The notes beneath the pieces were generated by a model. The model saw only the letters and a list, made by a program, of their open reading frames with translations, made no database searches and had not been told where the DNA came from. Shown piece by piece: positions 43,771 through 55,579 of a DNA stretch of 64,000 bases. The DNA is from Streptomyces reniochalinae (lineage in GTDB: Bacteria > Actinomycetota > Actinomycetes > Streptomycetales > Streptomycetaceae), in contig NZ_QOIM01000037.1 of NCBI RefSeq assembly GCF_003323735.1, forward strand, positions 186,001-250,000. Direction: 5' to 3'. Every line of letters starts with the position of its first letter. Positions within the stretch are counted from its first letter, which is position 1. The position numbers and the translations under genes are program-made.

Positions 43771-44901
43771 GTGAAGATCCGGGTTGAACGGGATGTCCTC
43801 GCGGAGGCGGTGGCATGGACGGCCAAGAGCCTCCCCGCCCGACCGCCGGTGCCGGTGCTCGCGGGCCTGCTGCTGAAGGCGGACGACGGCGCACTGAGCC
43901 TCTCCGGCTTCGACTACGAGGTGTCGGCGCGGGTCTCGGTCGAGGCCGAGGTCGAGGAGGAGGGCACGGTCCTGGTGTCGGGCCGGCTGCTGGCCGACAT
44001 CTGCCGCGCGCTCCCCAACCGTCCGGTGGAGATCTCCACAGACGGTGTACGGGCGACCGTGGTGTGCGGCTCCTCGCGCTTCACTCTGCACACCCTGCCG
44101 GTGGAGGAGTACCCGGCGCTTCCGGAGATGCCGTCGGCCACCGGCACCGTCCCCGGTGAGGTCTTCGCCGCCGCCGCCCAGCAGGTGGCCATCGCGGCGG
44201 GGCGGGACGACACCCTGCCGGTGCTCACCGGTGTGCGCATCGAGATCGAGGGCGACACCGTCACGCTGGCCTCCACCGACCGCTACCGCTTCGCGGTCCG
44301 CGAGTTCCTGTGGAAGCCGGAGACGCCGGAGGCCTCGGCGGTGGCGCTGGTGCCGGCCAAGACGCTGCTGGACACCGCGAAGTCGCTCAGCGGCGGCGAC
44401 AGCGTCACGCTGGCGCTCTCGGGCTCGGGCTCCGGTGAGGGCCTCATCGGCTTCGAGGGCGCCGGGCGGCGGACGACGACGCGGCTGCTGGAGGGCGATC
44501 TGCCCAAGTACCGCACGCTGTTCCCGACCGAGTTCAACTCGGTGGCCGTGATCGAGACGGCGCCGTTCGTGGAGGCCGTCAAGCGCGTGGCGCTGGTCGC
44601 GGAGCGCAACACTCCGGTGCGGCTGAGCTTCGAGCAGGGTGTGCTGACGCTGGAGGCCGGGTCGAGCGACGACGCACAGGCTGTGGAGCGCGTGGACGCC
44701 GATCTGGACGGTGACGACATCTCGATCGCCTTCAACCCCGGCTTCCTGCTGGAGGGCCTGAGCGCGATCGACTCGCCGGTGGCGCAGCTGTCGTTCACCA
44801 CCTCGACCAAGCCGGCGCTGCTGAGCGGCCGTCCCGCCAAGGACGCGGAGGCCGACGAGGCGTACAAGTACCTGATCATGCCGGTGCGGCTGTCGGGCTG
44901 A
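43771..44901 (+). CDS. dnaN: DNA polymerase III beta subunit (sliding clamp)
   Basis: The ring-shaped processivity clamp. 376 residues in three repeated clamp domains; landmarks are KIRVERDVLAEAVAWTAKSLP at the start, LTGVRIEIEGDTVTLASTDRYRFAV in domain 2 and the C terminus YLIMPVRLSG. GTG at 43771 follows GGGAGG; the frame is open farther upstream into oriC but not coding there. It is followed by a hairpin at 44909-44943. Confidence 0.97.
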   Translation: MKIRVERDVLAEAVAWTAKSLPARPPVPVLAGLLLKADDGALSLSGFDYEVSARVSVEAEVEEEGTVLVSGRLLADICRALPNRPVEISTDGVRATVVCGSSRFTLHTLPVEEYPALPEMPSATGTVPGEVFAAAAQQVAIAAGRDDTLPVLTGVRIEIEGDTVTLASTDRYRFAVREFLWKPETPEASAVALVPAKTLLDTAKSLSGGDSVTLALSGSGSGEGLIGFEGAGRRTTTRLLEGDLPKYRTLFPTEFNSVAVIETAPFVEAVKRVALVAERNTPVRLSFEQGVLTLEAGSSDDAQAVERVDADLDGDDISIAFNPGFLLEGLSAIDSPVAQLSFTTSTKPALLSGRPAKDAEADEAYKYLIMPVRLSG

Positions 44902-44908
44902 CGCCTCC

Positions 44909-44943
44909 GCCGCCGGGCCGGCGCCCGGCACCGGCCCGGCGGC
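44909..44943 (+). terminator. Terminator after dnaN
   Basis: 13-bp perfect stem GCCGCCGGGCCGG/CCGGCCCGGCGGC with a 9-base loop, 8 bases after the dnaN stop. Confidence 0.75.
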
Positions 44944-45141
44944 CGACAGCCGGGCCCGTCCGCTGCCCTGCGGTCTCGTACGTACGGTGCCTGGCGCCGG
45001 AGTCGGCTTCCGGCGGGTGACCGGCGGACCGCCCCGGTGGCGCCCTGCCCACAGCCTGTGGAGGCGTAGGGTCGAATGCGCACGAAACTGCGGAAACGCG
45101 GGATACGCGAGATACGCAAGAAACACAGCTAAGGGGCAGTG

Positions 45142-46080
45142 ATGGAGCTCGGTCTGGTCGGTCTCGGGAAGATGGGCGGCAACATGCGTGAGCGCATCCG
45201 CCGCGGGGGCCACACGGTCATCGGGTACGACCGTAATCCGGACATCGCGGACGTCGGCAGCCTCGAGGAGCTGGTGGGGTCGCTCAGCGGGCCGCGCGTG
45301 GTGTGGGTGATGGTGCCGTCGGGCGCGGCCACCCAGTCGACCGTCGACGAGCTGGCCGAGCTGCTCTCCCCCGGCGACCTGGTGGTCGACGGCGGGAACT
45401 CGCGCTGGACCGACGACGAGAAGCACGCCGAGGAGCTGAAGGCCAAGGGCATCGGCTTCGTCGACTGCGGTGTGTCGGGCGGCGTGTGGGGCCTGGAGAA
45501 CGGCTACGCGCTGATGTACGGCGGCTCCGCCGAGGACGTGGCGAAGGTGCAGCCGGTCTTCGACGCGCTCAAGCCCGAGGGGAAGTTCGGCTCCGTCCAC
45601 GCGGGCAAGGTCGGTGCGGGCCACTTCGCGAAGATGGTCCACAACGGCATCGAGTACGCGATGATGCAGTCCTTCGCCGAGGGCTGGGAGCTGCTGGAGT
45701 CCGCCGACTCGGTGACCGACGTGCGTGAGGTCTTCCGGTCCTGGCAGGAGGGCACGGTCATCCGCTCGTGGCTGCTGGACCTGGCGGTCAAGGCGCTGGA
45801 CAGCGACGAGCACCTGGAGGCGCTGCGCGGCTACGCGGCCGACTCGGGCGAGGGCCGCTGGACGGTGGAGGCGGCGATCGACAACGCGGTGCCGCTGCCG
45901 GCGATCACCGCGTCGCTGTTCGCCCGGTTCTCCTCCCGGCAGGACGACTCCCCGCAGATGAAGATGATCGCCGCGCTGCGCAACCAGTTCGGCGGGCACG
46001 CGGTGACGGCTGCCGACAAGGTGGGGGAGATGGGCGCCGACGCTCCGGGTGCCGACGTCACCCCGCCCACGGGGGGCTGA
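45142..46080 (+). CDS. gnd: 6-phosphogluconate dehydrogenase (decarboxylating, short form)
   Basis: Oxidatively decarboxylates 6-phosphogluconate to ribulose 5-phosphate. 312 residues, the short actinobacterial/GntZ-like form rather than the 470-residue enzyme. Rossmann start ELGLVGLGKMGGNM, substrate loop DGGNSRW, VSGGVWGLENGY and catalytic KMVHNGIEYA with its lysine. GTG at 45139 and ATG at 45142 are adjacent; AAGGGG fits the ATG better. Its insertion between dnaN and recF is a Streptomyces hallmark. Confidence 0.94.
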   Translation: MELGLVGLGKMGGNMRERIRRGGHTVIGYDRNPDIADVGSLEELVGSLSGPRVVWVMVPSGAATQSTVDELAELLSPGDLVVDGGNSRWTDDEKHAEELKAKGIGFVDCGVSGGVWGLENGYALMYGGSAEDVAKVQPVFDALKPEGKFGSVHAGKVGAGHFAKMVHNGIEYAMMQSFAEGWELLESADSVTDVREVFRSWQEGTVIRSWLLDLAVKALDSDEHLEALRGYAADSGEGRWTVEAAIDNAVPLPAITASLFARFSSRQDDSPQMKMIAALRNQFGGHAVTAADKVGEMGADAPGADVTPPTGG

Positions 46081-46090
46081 GCGCGCACCG

Positions 46091-47257
46091 ATGCACGTCA
46101 GGCATCTCTCGCTGGCCGATTTCCGGTCGTACGCCCGGGCCGAGGTCTCTCTCGGGCCGGGCGTGACCGCGTTTCTCGGGCCGAACGGCCAGGGGAAGAC
46201 GAACCTCGTGGAGGCCGTCGGCTATCTGGCCACGCTGGGCAGTCACCGGGTCTCCTCGGACGCGCCGTTGGTCCGGCAGGGCGCGGAGCGGGCGGTCGTG
46301 CGTGCCCAGGTGCGGCAGGGCGAGCGGGAGCAGCTGGTCGAGCTGGAGCTGAACCCGGGCCGGGCGAACCGGGCGCGGATCAACCGCTCCTCGCAGGTGC
46401 GGCCCCGCGACCTCCTGGGGATTTTGCGGACGGTGCTGTTCGCGCCGGAGGATCTTTCGCTGGTCAAGGGCGATCCGGGTGAGCGGCGCCGGTTCGTGGA
46501 CGAGCTGGTGGTGGCGCGGGCGCCGCGGATGGCGGGGGTGCGCTCGGACTACGAGCGGGTGCTCAAGCAGCGCAACAGTCTGCTGAAGTCGGCGGCGATG
46601 GCGCGGCGGCACGGGGGCCGCGGGGTGGATCTGTCGACGCTGGACGTGTGGGATCAGCATCTGGCGCGGGCGGGGGCGCAGTTGCTGGCGCAGCGGCTGG
46701 ATCTGCTGGCGGTTCTCGGCCCGCTGGCGGACAAGGCGTACGAGGCGCTGGCTCCGGGGGGCGGCCCCGTGGCGTTCGCGTACAGGGGCCCGGTGGCGGA
46801 GGGGGCGTCCGAGGAGGAGGGGCTTTCCGTCGGGGGCGGGGCCGCGTCCGGTGGGCGGGCAGAGGAGCTGTACGGGGCGCTGCTGGGGGCGCTGGAGGGG
46901 GCGCGCAAGCAGGAGATCGAGCGCGGGGTGACGCTGGTGGGGCCGCACCGTGACGAGGTGCTGTTGCGGCTGGGTGAGCTGCCCGCGAAGGGGTACGCGA
47001 GCCATGGCGAGTCGTGGTCGTACGCGTTGGCGCTGCGGCTGGCCGCCTACGAGCTGCTCAAGAGCGAGGGGCATGAGCCGGTGCTGGTCTTGGACGACGT
47101 CTTCGCCGAGTTGGACGCGCGGCGCCGCGAGCGGCTGGCCGAGCTGGTGGCCCCGGCCGAGCAGGTGCTGGTGACGGCCGCGGTTCCCGAGGACGTTCCT
47201 GAGGTGTTGCGGGGGGCGCGGTTCGCGGTGGCGGACGGAGAGGTGAACGCGCTGTGA
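46091..47257 (+). CDS. recF: DNA replication and repair protein RecF
   Basis: SMC-like ATPase that helps load RecA at gaps. 388 residues. Walker A GPNGQGKTNL near 33, the signature-type region ALALRLAAYELL and Walker B VLVLDDVFAELD near 330. ATG at 46091 is 10 bases after gnd. The stop overlaps the dciA start (GTGA). Confidence 0.96.
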   Translation: MHVRHLSLADFRSYARAEVSLGPGVTAFLGPNGQGKTNLVEAVGYLATLGSHRVSSDAPLVRQGAERAVVRAQVRQGEREQLVELELNPGRANRARINRSSQVRPRDLLGILRTVLFAPEDLSLVKGDPGERRRFVDELVVARAPRMAGVRSDYERVLKQRNSLLKSAAMARRHGGRGVDLSTLDVWDQHLARAGAQLLAQRLDLLAVLGPLADKAYEALAPGGGPVAFAYRGPVAEGASEEEGLSVGGGAASGGRAEELYGALLGALEGARKQEIERGVTLVGPHRDEVLLRLGELPAKGYASHGESWSYALALRLAAYELLKSEGHEPVLVLDDVFAELDARRRERLAELVAPAEQVLVTAAVPEDVPEVLRGARFAVADGEVNAL

Positions 47258-47835
47258 GCGGTGGTGCGACGCAGGGTGACGGCCCTTCTGTGGAGCGGCC
47301 AGAGGAGGAGTCCGCGGCGGGGAAGGAGCCGCAGCCGAGCAGTGGTGTGGATCTGGCGCGGGTGGCGTTGCGGGCCGCCAAGGAGCAGGCGCGGGCGCGG
47401 GGGGCCGAGGCGCAGCAGCGTCGGCAGGCCAGGCGGGGCGGCGGCCTGCGGTCGGGGGCGCGTCGGGACGGGCGTGATCCGTTGCCGTTGGGTGCGGCTG
47501 TCAGCAGGCTGATCGCGGAGCGTGGCTGGGAGACTCCGGCGGCGGTCGGCGGGGTGATGGGGCGCTGGCCGCAGCTGGTGGGGCCGCAGGTGGCGCAGCA
47601 CTGCGAGCCGCAGCGGTACGACGAGGAGGAGCGGACCTTGTCGGTGCGGTGCGACTCGACGGCGTGGGCGACGCAGTTGCGGCTGCTGGCGCCGCGGCTG
47701 GTGGCGCGGCTGAACGAGGATCTGGGGCAGGGCACCGTGAGAAGGATCAAGGTGCGGGGTCCTGAGGCGCCGCGCAGAGGGTACGGGCCGCTGCGGGCTC
47801 CGGGCAGCAAGGGGCCGGGAGACACCTACGGGTGA
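47254..47835 (+). CDS. dciA: DciA-like helicase loader (DUF721)
   Basis: A 193-residue DUF721 protein. DciA is the ancestral loader of DnaB in bacteria lacking DnaC/DnaI, and this position between recF and gyrB is typical of actinobacteria. The DUF721 core is WPQLVGPQVAQHCEPQRY, then LSVRCDSTAWATQLRLLAPRLVARLNEDLG; the N-terminal half is basic and low complexity. GTG at 47254. It would act on the DnaB found at 2.8 kb. Confidence 0.88.
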   Translation: MSGGATQGDGPSVERPEEESAAGKEPQPSSGVDLARVALRAAKEQARARGAEAQQRRQARRGGGLRSGARRDGRDPLPLGAAVSRLIAERGWETPAAVGGVMGRWPQLVGPQVAQHCEPQRYDEEERTLSVRCDSTAWATQLRLLAPRLVARLNEDLGQGTVRRIKVRGPEAPRRGYGPLRAPGSKGPGDTYG

Positions 47836-48235
47836 GGTCTTCCGGTGTGGCCCTCCGGTGGGGACGACGTGTGGGGCCGGGCGGGGCGCGGGTGGCGCCT
47901 GCGGGGTTTTCGGACCTCTGACCGAGGGGGTTTCGGGTGGGTTCGTGGGGATTTTCCGCGGGGTCGTCGCGGTGTGTGCGCGGTTCGGGACAGCCGGAGA
48001 CGGGTCGAAGCGCTCAGCGCCACTGTGAAGCTCTTCGCCCCCCGGTCCAGATATGGGGAGTCGACGGACGCCAGTTCAGGGCGGCACATGCCAACTCAGG
48101 CACCGGCAAACCCCCACTCACATCTGAGTCACCGGTACACTGGGGGACTACCGCACCGTTGCGGAACATGTCGAACGACGCAGCCGCTCCGCATTGCCCT
48201 GGAGACGGCCTGTGCTGTGCCAGAAAGGGCGCTTC
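47836..48235. other. dciA-gyrB intergenic region
   Basis: 400 bases with no convincing gene; the gyrB promoter must lie here. A -10-like TACACT (48136-48141) lies inside a CCCCC...GGGGG inverted arrangement (48111-48146); the -35 is unclear. Gyrase promoters are often supercoiling-sensitive, but nothing here proves it. Confidence 0.5.
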
Positions 48236-50320
48236 GTGGCCGATTCCGGCGATCTCAACGAGAACGAGCAGACGACTCCGCCGCAGCCCGCGGAGGTAAC
48301 CCCCGAGCACGGCGGTGACGCCGCACCGGACCCCGCCGGCGGCGCCGCCGCGGCGCCGCCGGCCGGCACGGCCGATCCGGCTGCGTACGACGCGAGCGCG
48401 ATCACCGTCCTGGAGGGTCTGGACGCGGTCCGCAAGCGTCCCGGTATGTACATCGGGTCGACGGGTGAGCGTGGTCTTCATCACCTCGTGCAGGAGGTGG
48501 TCGACAACTCCGTGGACGAGGCGCTGGCCGGCCACGCGGACACCATCGACGTGGTGCTGCTGGCCGACGGCGGGGTCCGGGTGACCGACAACGGGCGCGG
48601 TATCCCGGTGGGCATCGTCCCCTCGGAGGGGAAGCCGGCCGTCGAGGTCGTGATGACGGTGCTGCACGCGGGCGGCAAGTTCGGCGGCGGCGGGTACGCG
48701 GTCTCCGGCGGTCTGCACGGCGTGGGCGTCTCCGTCGTCAACGCGCTGTCGACGAAGGTGGCCGTGGAGGTGCGGACCGAGGGGTTCCGCTGGACCCAGG
48801 ACTACAAGCTGGGCACGCCCACGGCGCCGCTGTCGAAGAACGAGGCCACGGACGAGACCGGCACGGTCGTCACGTTCTGGGCGGACGGTGACATCTTCGA
48901 CACCACCGAGTACTCGTTCGAGACGCTGGCCCGCCGCTTCCAGGAGATGGCCTTCCTCAACAAGGGCCTGACCATCACCCTGACCGACGAGCGCGAGGGC
49001 CACGTCGACGAGGAGGGCAGCCCGAACGCGGTCCGCTACCACTACGAGGGCGGTATCGCGGACTTCGTGCGCTACCTCAACTCCCGCAAGGGGGAGCTGG
49101 TCCACGACACGGTGATCGACTTCGAGGCCGAGGACAGCGAGCGGATGCTGTCGGTCGAGGTCGCCATGCAGTGGAACAACCAGTACAGCGAGGGGGTCTA
49201 CTCCTTCGCCAACACGATCCACACGCACGAGGGCGGCACCCACGAGGAGGGCTTCCGCGCCGCGCTGACGGGTCTGATCAACCGGTACGCGCGCGACCGC
49301 AAGCTGCTGCGCGAGAAGGACGACAACCTCACGGGTGAGGACATCCGCGAGGGTCTGACCGCGATCATCTCCGTCAAGCTGGGCGAGCCCCAGTTCGAGG
49401 GCCAGACGAAGACGAAGCTGGGCAACACGGAGGCCAAGACCTTCGTCCAGCGGATCGTCCACGAGTACCTGACGGACTGGCTGGACCGGAACCCGAACGA
49501 GGCGGCGGACATCATCCGCAAGGGCATCCAGGCGGCCACGGCGCGGGTCGCGGCCCGCAAGGCGCGCGACCTGACGCGGCGCAAGGGGCTGCTGGAGACG
49601 GCGTCGCTGCCGGGCAAGCTGTCGGACTGCCAGTCCAACGACCCGGCCAAGTGCGAGATCTTCATCGTCGAGGGCGACTCGGCGGGCGGCTCGGCCAAGT
49701 CGGGCCGCGACCCGGAGTACCAGGCGATCCTGCCGATCCGCGGCAAGATCCTCAACGTGGAGAAGGCCAGGATCGACAAGGTCCTGCAGAACGCCGAGGT
49801 GCAGGCGCTGATCTCGGCGTTCGGCACGGGGGTGCACGAGGACTTCGACATCGAGAAGCTCCGCTACCACAAGATCATTCTGATGGCGGACGCCGACGTC
49901 GACGGCCAGCACATCAACACCCTGCTGCTCACCCTGCTCTTCCGCTTCATGCGGCCGCTGGTCGAGTCCGGGCACGTGTTCTTGTCCCAGCCGCCGCTCT
50001 ACAAGATCAAGTGGAGCCGGGACGAGTACCAGTACGCCTACTCCGACCCCGAGCGCGACAGCCTCATCCAGCTCGGCCGCGAGCAGGGCAAGCGCATCAA
50101 GGACGACTCGGTGCAGCGCTTCAAGGGCCTGGGCGAGATGAACGCGGACGAGCTCCGCGTCACGACCATGGACATCGAGCACCGCGTCCTGCGCCAGGTC
50201 ACGCTGGACGACGCGGCCGCCGCCGACGACCTGTTCTCCATCCTCATGGGCGAGGACGTCGAGGCCCGCCGCTCGTTCATCCAGCGAAACGCCAAGGACG
50301 TCCGCTTCCTGGACATCTGA
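48236..50320 (+). CDS. gyrB: DNA gyrase subunit B
   Basis: ATPase subunit of gyrase, 694 residues. GHKL domain (VRKRPGMYIGSTGERGLHHLV, EVVDNSVDEA, DNGRGIPVG), transducer, Toprim domain (EIFIVEGDSAGGSAKSGR, then MADADVDGQHI) and the C-terminal RFKGLGEMNADEL with IQRNAKDVRFLDI. GTG at 48236 (MADSGDLNENE) matches remembered homologues; GTG at 48212, which has a better GGAG, would add eight residues (LCQKGRF). gyrA follows 77 bases later. Confidence 0.97.
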   Translation: MADSGDLNENEQTTPPQPAEVTPEHGGDAAPDPAGGAAAAPPAGTADPAAYDASAITVLEGLDAVRKRPGMYIGSTGERGLHHLVQEVVDNSVDEALAGHADTIDVVLLADGGVRVTDNGRGIPVGIVPSEGKPAVEVVMTVLHAGGKFGGGGYAVSGGLHGVGVSVVNALSTKVAVEVRTEGFRWTQDYKLGTPTAPLSKNEATDETGTVVTFWADGDIFDTTEYSFETLARRFQEMAFLNKGLTITLTDEREGHVDEEGSPNAVRYHYEGGIADFVRYLNSRKGELVHDTVIDFEAEDSERMLSVEVAMQWNNQYSEGVYSFANTIHTHEGGTHEEGFRAALTGLINRYARDRKLLREKDDNLTGEDIREGLTAIISVKLGEPQFEGQTKTKLGNTEAKTFVQRIVHEYLTDWLDRNPNEAADIIRKGIQAATARVAARKARDLTRRKGLLETASLPGKLSDCQSNDPAKCEIFIVEGDSAGGSAKSGRDPEYQAILPIRGKILNVEKARIDKVLQNAEVQALISAFGTGVHEDFDIEKLRYHKIILMADADVDGQHINTLLLTLLFRFMRPLVESGHVFLSQPPLYKIKWSRDEYQYAYSDPERDSLIQLGREQGKRIKDDSVQRFKGLGEMNADELRVTTMDIEHRVLRQVTLDDAAAADDLFSILMGEDVEARRSFIQRNAKDVRFLDI

Positions 50321-50397
50321 CGTCGGCCCGCCCCGGCCCCGGCGGGCCCGGGGCGCCCGAAGCGTGCCGCACACAGAGAAGGACTTGATCTTCAGAC

Positions 50398-53013
<2,616 letters not shown>

Positions 53014-53056
53014 TACCGACTGGGACGACCAGGACGACGAGGACGAGGAGCAGGGC

Positions 53057-53617
53057 GTGAGTGGTGCTCAGCCTCAGCCGAAGGCGCAACCGCAGCCTCA
53101 GCCGCAGGCCAAGCCACCATCCCCGACGCAGCCCGAGCAGCAGCCGCACCGGCCGCCCCAGGCCTACCCCTCCCCGCAGGAGGAGCAGGGACCGGGACAG
53201 CCCGGCACCGTGCGCAAGCCCCGCACCGGGGCCCGCACGGTGCCGCGGACGCGCAAGGCACGGCTGCGGGTGGCCAAGGCCGACCCCTGGTCGGTGATGA
53301 AGGTCAGCTTCCTGCTGGCCGTGGCGCTGGGGCTGTGCACCGTGGTGGCGGTGGCCGTGCTGTGGATGGTGATGGACGCGATGGGTGTCTTCTCCACCCT
53401 CGGCGGCACCGTCAGCGAGGCCACCAGCGCCGACGGCAGCAGCGGCTTCGATCTGGAGACCTTCCTCTCGCTGCCCCGCGTCCTGGTCTTCACCTCCCTC
53501 ATCGCGCTGATCAACGTCGTGCTGGCCACGGCCCTGGCCACCCTCGGTTCCTTCATCTACAACCTCTCCGCGGGGTTCGTCGGCGGTGTCGAGCTGACCC
53601 TCGCGGAGGACGAGTAG
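53057..53617 (+). CDS. DUF3566 membrane protein
   Basis: A 186-residue protein, positional homologue of mycobacterial Rv0007. The N-terminal half is Pro/Gln-rich with basic TRKARLRVAKADPWSVMK, followed by two membrane segments (about 79-105 and 135-165) in the DUF3566 domain, ending GFVGGVELTLAEDE. GTG at 53057 follows GGAG. Coupled to gyrA by 43 bases; function unknown. Confidence 0.88.
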   Translation: MSGAQPQPKAQPQPQPQAKPPSPTQPEQQPHRPPQAYPSPQEEQGPGQPGTVRKPRTGARTVPRTRKARLRVAKADPWSVMKVSFLLAVALGLCTVVAVAVLWMVMDAMGVFSTLGGTVSEATSADGSSGFDLETFLSLPRVLVFTSLIALINVVLATALATLGSFIYNLSAGFVGGVELTLAEDE

Positions 53618-53689
53618 TCCCTCGTCGGGACGGCCGGGAAACCGATTTGGGACCACGGCCCCGAGTGCGCTAATCTTTCGGTGCAGCGA

Positions 53690-53763
53690 GCGGCTATAGC
53701 TCAGACGGTTAGAGCGCTTCCCTGATAAGGAAGAGGCCCCAGGTTCAAGTCCTGGTAGCCGCA
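53690..53763 (+). tRNA. tRNA-Ile (GAT anticodon)
   Basis: 74 bases folding into a cloverleaf: acceptor GCGGCTA/TAGCCGC, D arm GCTC...GAGC, anticodon arm CTTCC-CTGATAA-GGAAG with anticodon GAT, T arm CCAGG-TTCAAGT-CCTGG. CCA is not encoded. A terminator follows at once. Confidence 0.97.
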
Positions 53764-53768
53764 CCGAA

Positions 53769-53810
53769 GCCGAAGGCCCGGCCCCCTCCACAGGGGGCCG
53801 GGCCTTCGGC
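53769..53810 (+). terminator. Terminator after tRNA-Ile
   Basis: A perfect 19-bp stem (53769-53787, 53792-53810) with loop CCAC, immediately 3' of the tRNA. Confidence 0.88.
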
Positions 53811-53934
53811 GTGTGGGACCCTCCCGGGCGGGCGGCGCTCGCGCGGTGACGTTTGCTCCCCCGCCCGGCCTGGTACCGGTAGCCCGTCCTGGACGTCGGG
53901 GCACCGGCGTCTCCTCGGCGAGCGGAGTGCTGTG

Positions 53935-55146
53935 ATGACCAGTCCCGGGCCCGGGCCGGAGCGGGAGCCGCAGAACCCACCGAAGAACGGGCCGCTGAAC
54001 GGGCCGGTGAACGGCTCCAAAGGCCGGCCGGAGGCCGATCCGGCGGCCGGGGGCGGCCCTGAACGCACGCCTGAGGGCGGACGTGAGCCCGTGGACGAGC
54101 CCAGGCGCGCATCAGGGCCCGAGTCCGGGTCCGAGGCCGGGGCCGAGTCCGGGCCAAGGGCCGGGGAGGGGGCGCGGCGGGAGAAGACCTCGGGGCGCAG
54201 GCCCGAGGGGCCTGCGCACCAGCGGCGCGGCGGGCTGGGGCCGACGCTGAAGCGGACGCTGGCCGAGTTCAAGGAGGACAACCTCTCCGACTCGGCCGCC
54301 GCCCTCACCTACTACGCGGTCCTGTCGGTCTTCCCCGCGCTGATCGCGCTGATCTCGCTGGTCAGCCTCGTGATGAGCCCGAAGAAGATCGTCAGCACGC
54401 TGACCGACCTGGTCAGCTCGATCGGTCCCGCCTCGGCCGTGGACACCTTCAAAAAGCCGATCGAGTCCATGGCGTCCGGCTCGGGCACCCCGGCCATCCT
54501 GCTGATCGTCGGCGCCCTGGGCGCACTGTGGACGGCCTCCGGATACGTGGGGGCCTTCATCCGCGCCTCCAACGTGATCTACGAGGTCGAGGAGGGGCGC
54601 TCCTTCTTCACGCTGCGCCCCGTACAGCTCGTGGTGACGCTGATCGCGGTGCTGCTCCAGGCGGCCCTGCTGGTCGCCCTGGTGGTCAGCGGGCCGCTGG
54701 CGAAGAAGGCCGGAGACGCGCTGGGGGCCGGTGACGCGGCGGTCACGGCGTGGAACTGGGCCAAATGGCCGGTGATGGTGCTGGTCGTCATCCTGATCAT
54801 CGCCGTGCTCTACTACGCCTCGCCCAACGCCAAGCTGCGGGGCGTCACCTCGGTGCTCCCCGGCGCGGTGCTGGCGCTGGTCATCTGGCTGGTCGCCTCG
54901 GTGGGCTTCGCCTTCTACGTGGCCAACTTCGCCTCCTACAACAAGACCTACGGAGCGCTCGGCGGGATCGTCGTCTTCCTGGTGTGGCTGTGGCTGACCA
55001 ACCTGGCCGTCCTGCTGGGCGCGGAGTTCAACGCGGAGCGGGAGCGCGGCAGGCAGCTCGCCGAGGGGGTGCCGGGCGCCGAGCGGGAACTCCAGCTCCA
55101 GGAGCGGTCCCGTACGAAGCGGAAGAAGCGTTCGCGCACGGCCTGA
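53935..55146 (+). CDS. YihY/BrkB-type membrane protein
   Basis: A 403-residue inner-membrane protein. Residues 1-100 are hydrophilic (Gly/Pro/Glu). The core has about six membrane segments with the family start FKEDNLSDSAAALTYYAVLSVFPALIALISL, then TASGYVGAFIRASNVIYEVEEGR and YNKTYGALGGIVVFLVWLWLTNLAVLLGAEFN. The C terminus is basic (TKRKKRSRTA). ATG at 53935 is preferred to the adjacent GTG 53932 on spacing. Function is unknown, with an older RNase BN label in the family that is wrong. Confidence 0.9.
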   Translation: MTSPGPGPEREPQNPPKNGPLNGPVNGSKGRPEADPAAGGGPERTPEGGREPVDEPRRASGPESGSEAGAESGPRAGEGARREKTSGRRPEGPAHQRRGGLGPTLKRTLAEFKEDNLSDSAAALTYYAVLSVFPALIALISLVSLVMSPKKIVSTLTDLVSSIGPASAVDTFKKPIESMASGSGTPAILLIVGALGALWTASGYVGAFIRASNVIYEVEEGRSFFTLRPVQLVVTLIAVLLQAALLVALVVSGPLAKKAGDALGAGDAAVTAWNWAKWPVMVLVVILIIAVLYYASPNAKLRGVTSVLPGAVLALVIWLVASVGFAFYVANFASYNKTYGALGGIVVFLVWLWLTNLAVLLGAEFNAERERGRQLAEGVPGAERELQLQERSRTKRKKRSRTA

Positions 55147-55271
55147 AGGCGCGCCGGGGCCCGGCTGAAGGCGCGCCGGGATCCGGCCGGGCCGACCCCT
55201 TTGTCCGTCGGGGCCGTTGGGTATCATCGGCCGCCAGGAAGTCGAATGTCTATGAAGGACGAGGTAGCGCG

Positions 55272-55406
55272 GTGAAGAAGCTGATCCTGGTCGCACTGGC
55301 CGCAGTCGGCGGTCTCCTCGTGTACCGCCAGATCCAGGCGGACCGCGCCGAGCAGGACCTGTGGACGGAGGCGACCGACTCCGTGCCCGCAGGTTCGGGT
55401 GTGTGA
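55272..55406 (+). CDS. DLW-39 family small protein
   Basis: A 44-residue protein: one membrane segment (KKLILVALAAVGGLLVYRQ) then an acidic tail containing the DLW motif (EQDLWTEATD). It is a conserved small actinobacterial protein of unknown role. GTG at 55272 follows GAGG. A hairpin terminator follows at 55443. Confidence 0.88.
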   Translation: MKKLILVALAAVGGLLVYRQIQADRAEQDLWTEATDSVPAGSGV

Positions 55407-55442
55407 GCCCGGCCGACAGCGAACGCCAGACGAGTTTCATGA

Positions 55443-55471
55443 GGCCCTGACCGCCCCGAGCGGTCAGGGCC
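55443..55471 (+). terminator. Terminator after DLW-39 gene
   Basis: 12-bp stem GGCCCTGACCGC/GCGGTCAGGGCC with a 5-base loop (CCCGA), followed by TTCGT. Confidence 0.85.
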
Positions 55472-55579
55472 TTCGTCATGGCCTGGCCACGGGCCTGCGC
55501 GCCGGGCGGACGGGCGGGGCGGGCCGCCCGCGACGCGGCCTGGGGGGATGCTCGGGCGCGGGGAGGCGCGCGGAGCGGC

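Noticed and set aside
43093..45999. Open frame of 968 codons covering oriC and the antisense of dnaN and gnd
   Set aside because: It would run through DnaA boxes and two certain genes; it is a stop-free shadow.
55147..55271. Promoter TTGTCC/TATCAT before DLW-39
   Set aside because: Spacing of 15 bases is poor and the match weak; not strong enough to annotate.
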